In this document: positions 14,086 through 16,110 of the stretch, piece after piece
Layout of the letters: every line of letters starts with the position of its first letter
Numbering within the stretch: position 1 is the stretch's first letter
Source of the DNA: an uncultured Lachnospiraceae bacterium
GTDB taxonomy: Bacteria > Bacillota > Clostridia > Lachnospirales > Lachnospiraceae
NCBI GenBank assembly: GCA_902797785.1
Contig: CADBUD010000272.1
Location: 1 to 16,110, forward strand
DNA: 16,110 bases
Direction: 5' to 3'
Position numbers and translations under genes: made by a program
The notes under the pieces: generated by a model
The model's input: only the letters and a program-made list of their open reading frames with translations
Database searches by the model: none
What the model was told of the DNA's origin: nothing

Positions 14086-15261
14086 TTAATGATGGAATAA
14101 ACGTATCCCGGTAAATGCCATGACCATCTGATACTTGTTGCAGGTCTCAATAACATTATCATCACGAATGGATCCGCCCGGCTGGGCAATGTATTTTACG
14201 CCGCTTCGATGAGCCCGTTCAATATTATCTCCAAAAGGAAAGAAAGCATCTGAACCAAGAGCGATATCCTGCATCTGGTCGAGCCAGCTTCGTTTCTCTT
14301 CTCTGGTGAAAGCCTCTGGCTTTTCTTTGAAGATTTTCTGCCATGCTCCATCTGCAAGTACATCCATATCATCCTCACCGATATATAAATCGATAGCATT
14401 GTCCCGGTCTGCCCGGCGAACGGAATCTAAGAACGGAAGCTCCAATACCTTCGGGTTCTGACGCAGGAACCAGTTATCCGCTTTGCTTCCTGCCAGTCTT
14501 GTACAGTGAATCCGGGACTGCTGCCCTGCTCCGATTCCAATGGCCTGTCCATCTGCCACATAGCATACCGAATTGGACTGGGTGTATTTTAAGGTGATCA
14601 AGGAAATCATCAGATTCTGCATGGCGCTCTTTGGAAGCTCTTTATTTTCTGTCACGATCCGTTCGAACAGCTTTTCATCACAGGTCAATTCATTTCTTCC
14701 CTGTTCAAAGGTGATGCCAAAGACCTGTTTATGCTCAATCGGCTCCGGAACATACTCCGGATCAATCTGAATCACGTTATAATTTCCATTCTTTTTTGCC
14801 TTTAAGATTTCCAATGCCTCCGGCTCATATCCCGGGGCAATCACTCCATCGGATACTTCCCGTTTGATCATCCTGGCTGTTGCTGTATCGCAGACATCGG
14901 ACAGGGAAATAAAGTCTCCAAAGGAAGACATCCGGTCTGCTCCCCTTGCCCTTGCATAAGCGCACGCCAGAGGAGTCAGCTCCCCTAAATCATCGACCCA
15001 GTAGATTTTTTTCAGCGTATCGGAAAGCGGATTTCCCACTGCTGCTCCTGCCGGAGAGACATGCTTAAATGACGTTGCTGCCGGAAGGCCTGTTGCCGCC
15101 TTTAATTCCTTGACCAGCTGCCAGCCATTAAGTGCGTCCATAAAATTGATATATCCAGGTCTTCCATTTAAAACCTCGATTGGGAGCTCTCCCTTTTCAC
15201 AATAAATACGGGATGGTTTTTGATTTGGATTGCAGCCATATTTTAATTCCAGTTCTTTCAT
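14086..15261 (-). CDS. purH: Phosphoribosylaminoimidazolecarboxamide (AICAR) formyltransferase, stand-alone
   Basis: Transfers a formyl group from 10-formyltetrahydrofolate to AICAR, making FAICAR, the ninth step of purine synthesis. In most bacteria this activity is the C-terminal part of the two-domain PurH; here 391 residues hold only that part and the cyclohydrolase domain is absent. The catalytic Lys-His pair is K66-H67 in SFKHVSPAGAAVG. Other hallmarks are NLMISLITLKYTQSNSVCY, AIGIGAGQQSRIHCTRLAG, GSDAFFPFGDNIERAH and AQPGGSIRDDNVIE. The ribosome site is a purine-rich AGGAAGAGGAAG stretch. It follows purO by 41 bases, and the two together replace a bifunctional PurH. Confidence 0.95.
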   Translation of the reverse strand: MKELELKYGCNPNQKPSRIYCEKGELPIEVLNGRPGYINFMDALNGWQLVKELKAATGLPAATSFKHVSPAGAAVGNPLSDTLKKIYWVDDLGELTPLACAYARARGADRMSSFGDFISLSDVCDTATARMIKREVSDGVIAPGYEPEALEILKAKKNGNYNVIQIDPEYVPEPIEHKQVFGITFEQGRNELTCDEKLFERIVTENKELPKSAMQNLMISLITLKYTQSNSVCYVADGQAIGIGAGQQSRIHCTRLAGSKADNWFLRQNPKVLELPFLDSVRRADRDNAIDLYIGEDDMDVLADGAWQKIFKEKPEAFTREEKRSWLDQMQDIALGSDAFFPFGDNIERAHRSGVKYIAQPGGSIRDDNVIETCNKYQMVMAFTGIRLFHH

Positions 15262-15302
15262 CTTCCTCTTCCTTTCTTTTTCTCTATATTCTATCGGGAG
15301 CT

Positions 15303-16016
15303 TTACTGATTTTTATTTTTGATCCTGGTCTCATATGTCCCAGTCTTAATATCAATATATCGCACGAATAAGGATACCTTATTATCTTCATTTAAACTTT
15401 TCCAAAGAAGATCCGCAAATTCATCAATTCCTCCAGCGATCGCTATGCGCTTCGGTTCTCCTTCAAAGCTTGGCAGCGGATTACCATCTCCGAGATAGGT
15501 ATGGAGAAACCTTCCTTCTCCTGCCTTTGGCGAATCGTAAGAAAAGGTAAAGCGGTTACAGCAGGACGGATCTCCCTGATCACTCTTTAAGATTGACATA
15601 GCATAGTCATAGCTTCCGTTTTCGATCTGAAGAATACCGGAAATACGCGGGGTGTAGTTCGGCGCATCTGGCTCAAACTCTCTTGTCCTCAGCGCCTGCT
15701 CAAAGGTCTGTCCCTTTTCCATCAGGTCGTAGATCGTATCGGTCTGATCGCCATTGGTCACAATCGTCTGATTTCCCAGCACGCGCACCGGGGCATAGAT
15801 GATCAAACTTGGATCAGTGAGCTTTGATGGATCGAAGGCTTCGGTACGGATTCCTTCTCCTTCTTCCACAAAGATACGGTTCCGGCTGTTCTCACTTCTT
15901 CCCATGATGAAATATGCGGTAACTGCATGAGTCCCATCTGCGGAACGACCGATGATGATTCCTCTTCCCGGATATGCGTTGGTCTTTAATTCGGTTTCAA
16001 TTGAGTATAACTCCAT
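15303..16016 (-). CDS. purO: IMP cyclohydrolase, PurO type
   Basis: Closes FAICAR to IMP, the last step of de novo purine synthesis. The 237-residue protein matches the archaeal-style PurO family, not the PurH N-terminal domain. Signatures are YPGRGIIIGRSADG (residues 15-28) and AYFIMGRSENSRNRIF (34-49), followed by a glycine-rich C-terminal core, RIAIAGGIDEFADLLW. The partner formyltransferase directly follows, which supports the call. The start ATG has only a weak ribosome site. A hairpin lies 17 bases upstream. The gene is first in the visible part of the operon; earlier genes may lie past the right edge. Confidence 0.9.
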   Translation of the reverse strand: MELYSIETELKTNAYPGRGIIIGRSADGTHAVTAYFIMGRSENSRNRIFVEEGEGIRTEAFDPSKLTDPSLIIYAPVRVLGNQTIVTNGDQTDTIYDLMEKGQTFEQALRTREFEPDAPNYTPRISGILQIENGSYDYAMSILKSDQGDPSCCNRFTFSYDSPKAGEGRFLHTYLGDGNPLPSFEGEPKRIAIAGGIDEFADLLWKSLNEDNKVSLFVRYIDIKTGTYETRIKNKNQ

Positions 16017-16032
16017 GATATCATTCTGCTAC

Positions 16033-16058
16033 TAAAAACATATACAAATGTGTATATG
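16033..16058 (-). promoter_or_regulatory. Hairpin with U-run just before purO (attenuator or operator candidate)
   Basis: On the minus strand CATATACA - CATT - TGTATATG is a perfect 8-bp stem followed directly by TTTTTAG, ending 17 bases before the purO ATG. The shape is that of a weak intrinsic terminator. There is no room for a promoter after it, so transcripts of purO must pass through it. It could be a leader terminator, a protein-binding dyad, or chance. The stem is mostly A-T pairs. Confidence 0.35.
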
Positions 16059-16110
16059 CTAGATGATTCGCTACAATCTCACGATTTGTAGTTACTGCTT
16101 CAACGTGTAT

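Noticed and set aside
1..16110. CRISPR array, transposase gene or known purine riboswitch
   Set aside because: I looked for evenly spaced direct repeats, transposase-like ORFs and the purine aptamer core and found none.

Overview
The window looks like chromosomal DNA from a spore-forming, low-to-moderate-GC Clostridia species, most likely Lachnospiraceae. That placement is inferred from gene content and style: a GerA-type germination operon, strong AGGAGG-type ribosome binding sites, a tRNA without an encoded CCA end, a purine pathway split into a PurO-type cyclohydrolase plus a free AICAR formyltransferase, and a FliD-like protein with no other flagellar genes around it. No phage, plasmid, insertion-sequence transposase or CRISPR array was seen.

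Left part (1-8144), all genes on the minus strand. A two-gene germination operon (gerA, then a gene whose product joins a GerAB-like transporter to the first part of a GerAC-like protein) ends in a hairpin at the window edge. Upstream of it lies an ispE-gntR operon with its own near-consensus promoter and a strong terminator. Further upstream are prfC (peptide release factor 3) and deoB (phosphopentomutase). A 183-bp palindromic element with perfect 15-bp terminal inverted repeats (5032-5214) sits directly after the prfC stop codon. A half-copy of it (3175-3237) lies between gntR and gerA, and a third, more distant copy lies at 8839-8919.

Middle part (8145-10400), mainly plus strand. A hairpin-rich leader precedes a small unknown ORF. 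Next come a two-way terminator, a tRNA-Thr(GGU) on the minus strand with a clear promoter, and a plus-strand gene for an orphan FliD-like protein with an excellent sigma-A promoter and terminator.

Right part (10433-16016), minus strand, tightly spaced and probably one operon read from beyond the right edge: purO (IMP cyclohydrolase), a stand-alone AICAR transformylase, a zinc-ribbon/TPM-domain membrane protein, a FtsW/RodA/SpoVE-family (SEDS) protein whose start codon overlaps the previous stop, and a small helical protein of unknown role. The first two catalyse the last two steps of IMP synthesis; the next two suggest an envelope function.

The points most worth a second look are the GerAB-GerAC fusion, the zinc-ribbon/TPM protein coupled to a SEDS protein, the structured repeat family, the leader plus small ORF at 8191-8603, and the orphan FliD-like protein. 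None is proven to be a new system from sequence alone.
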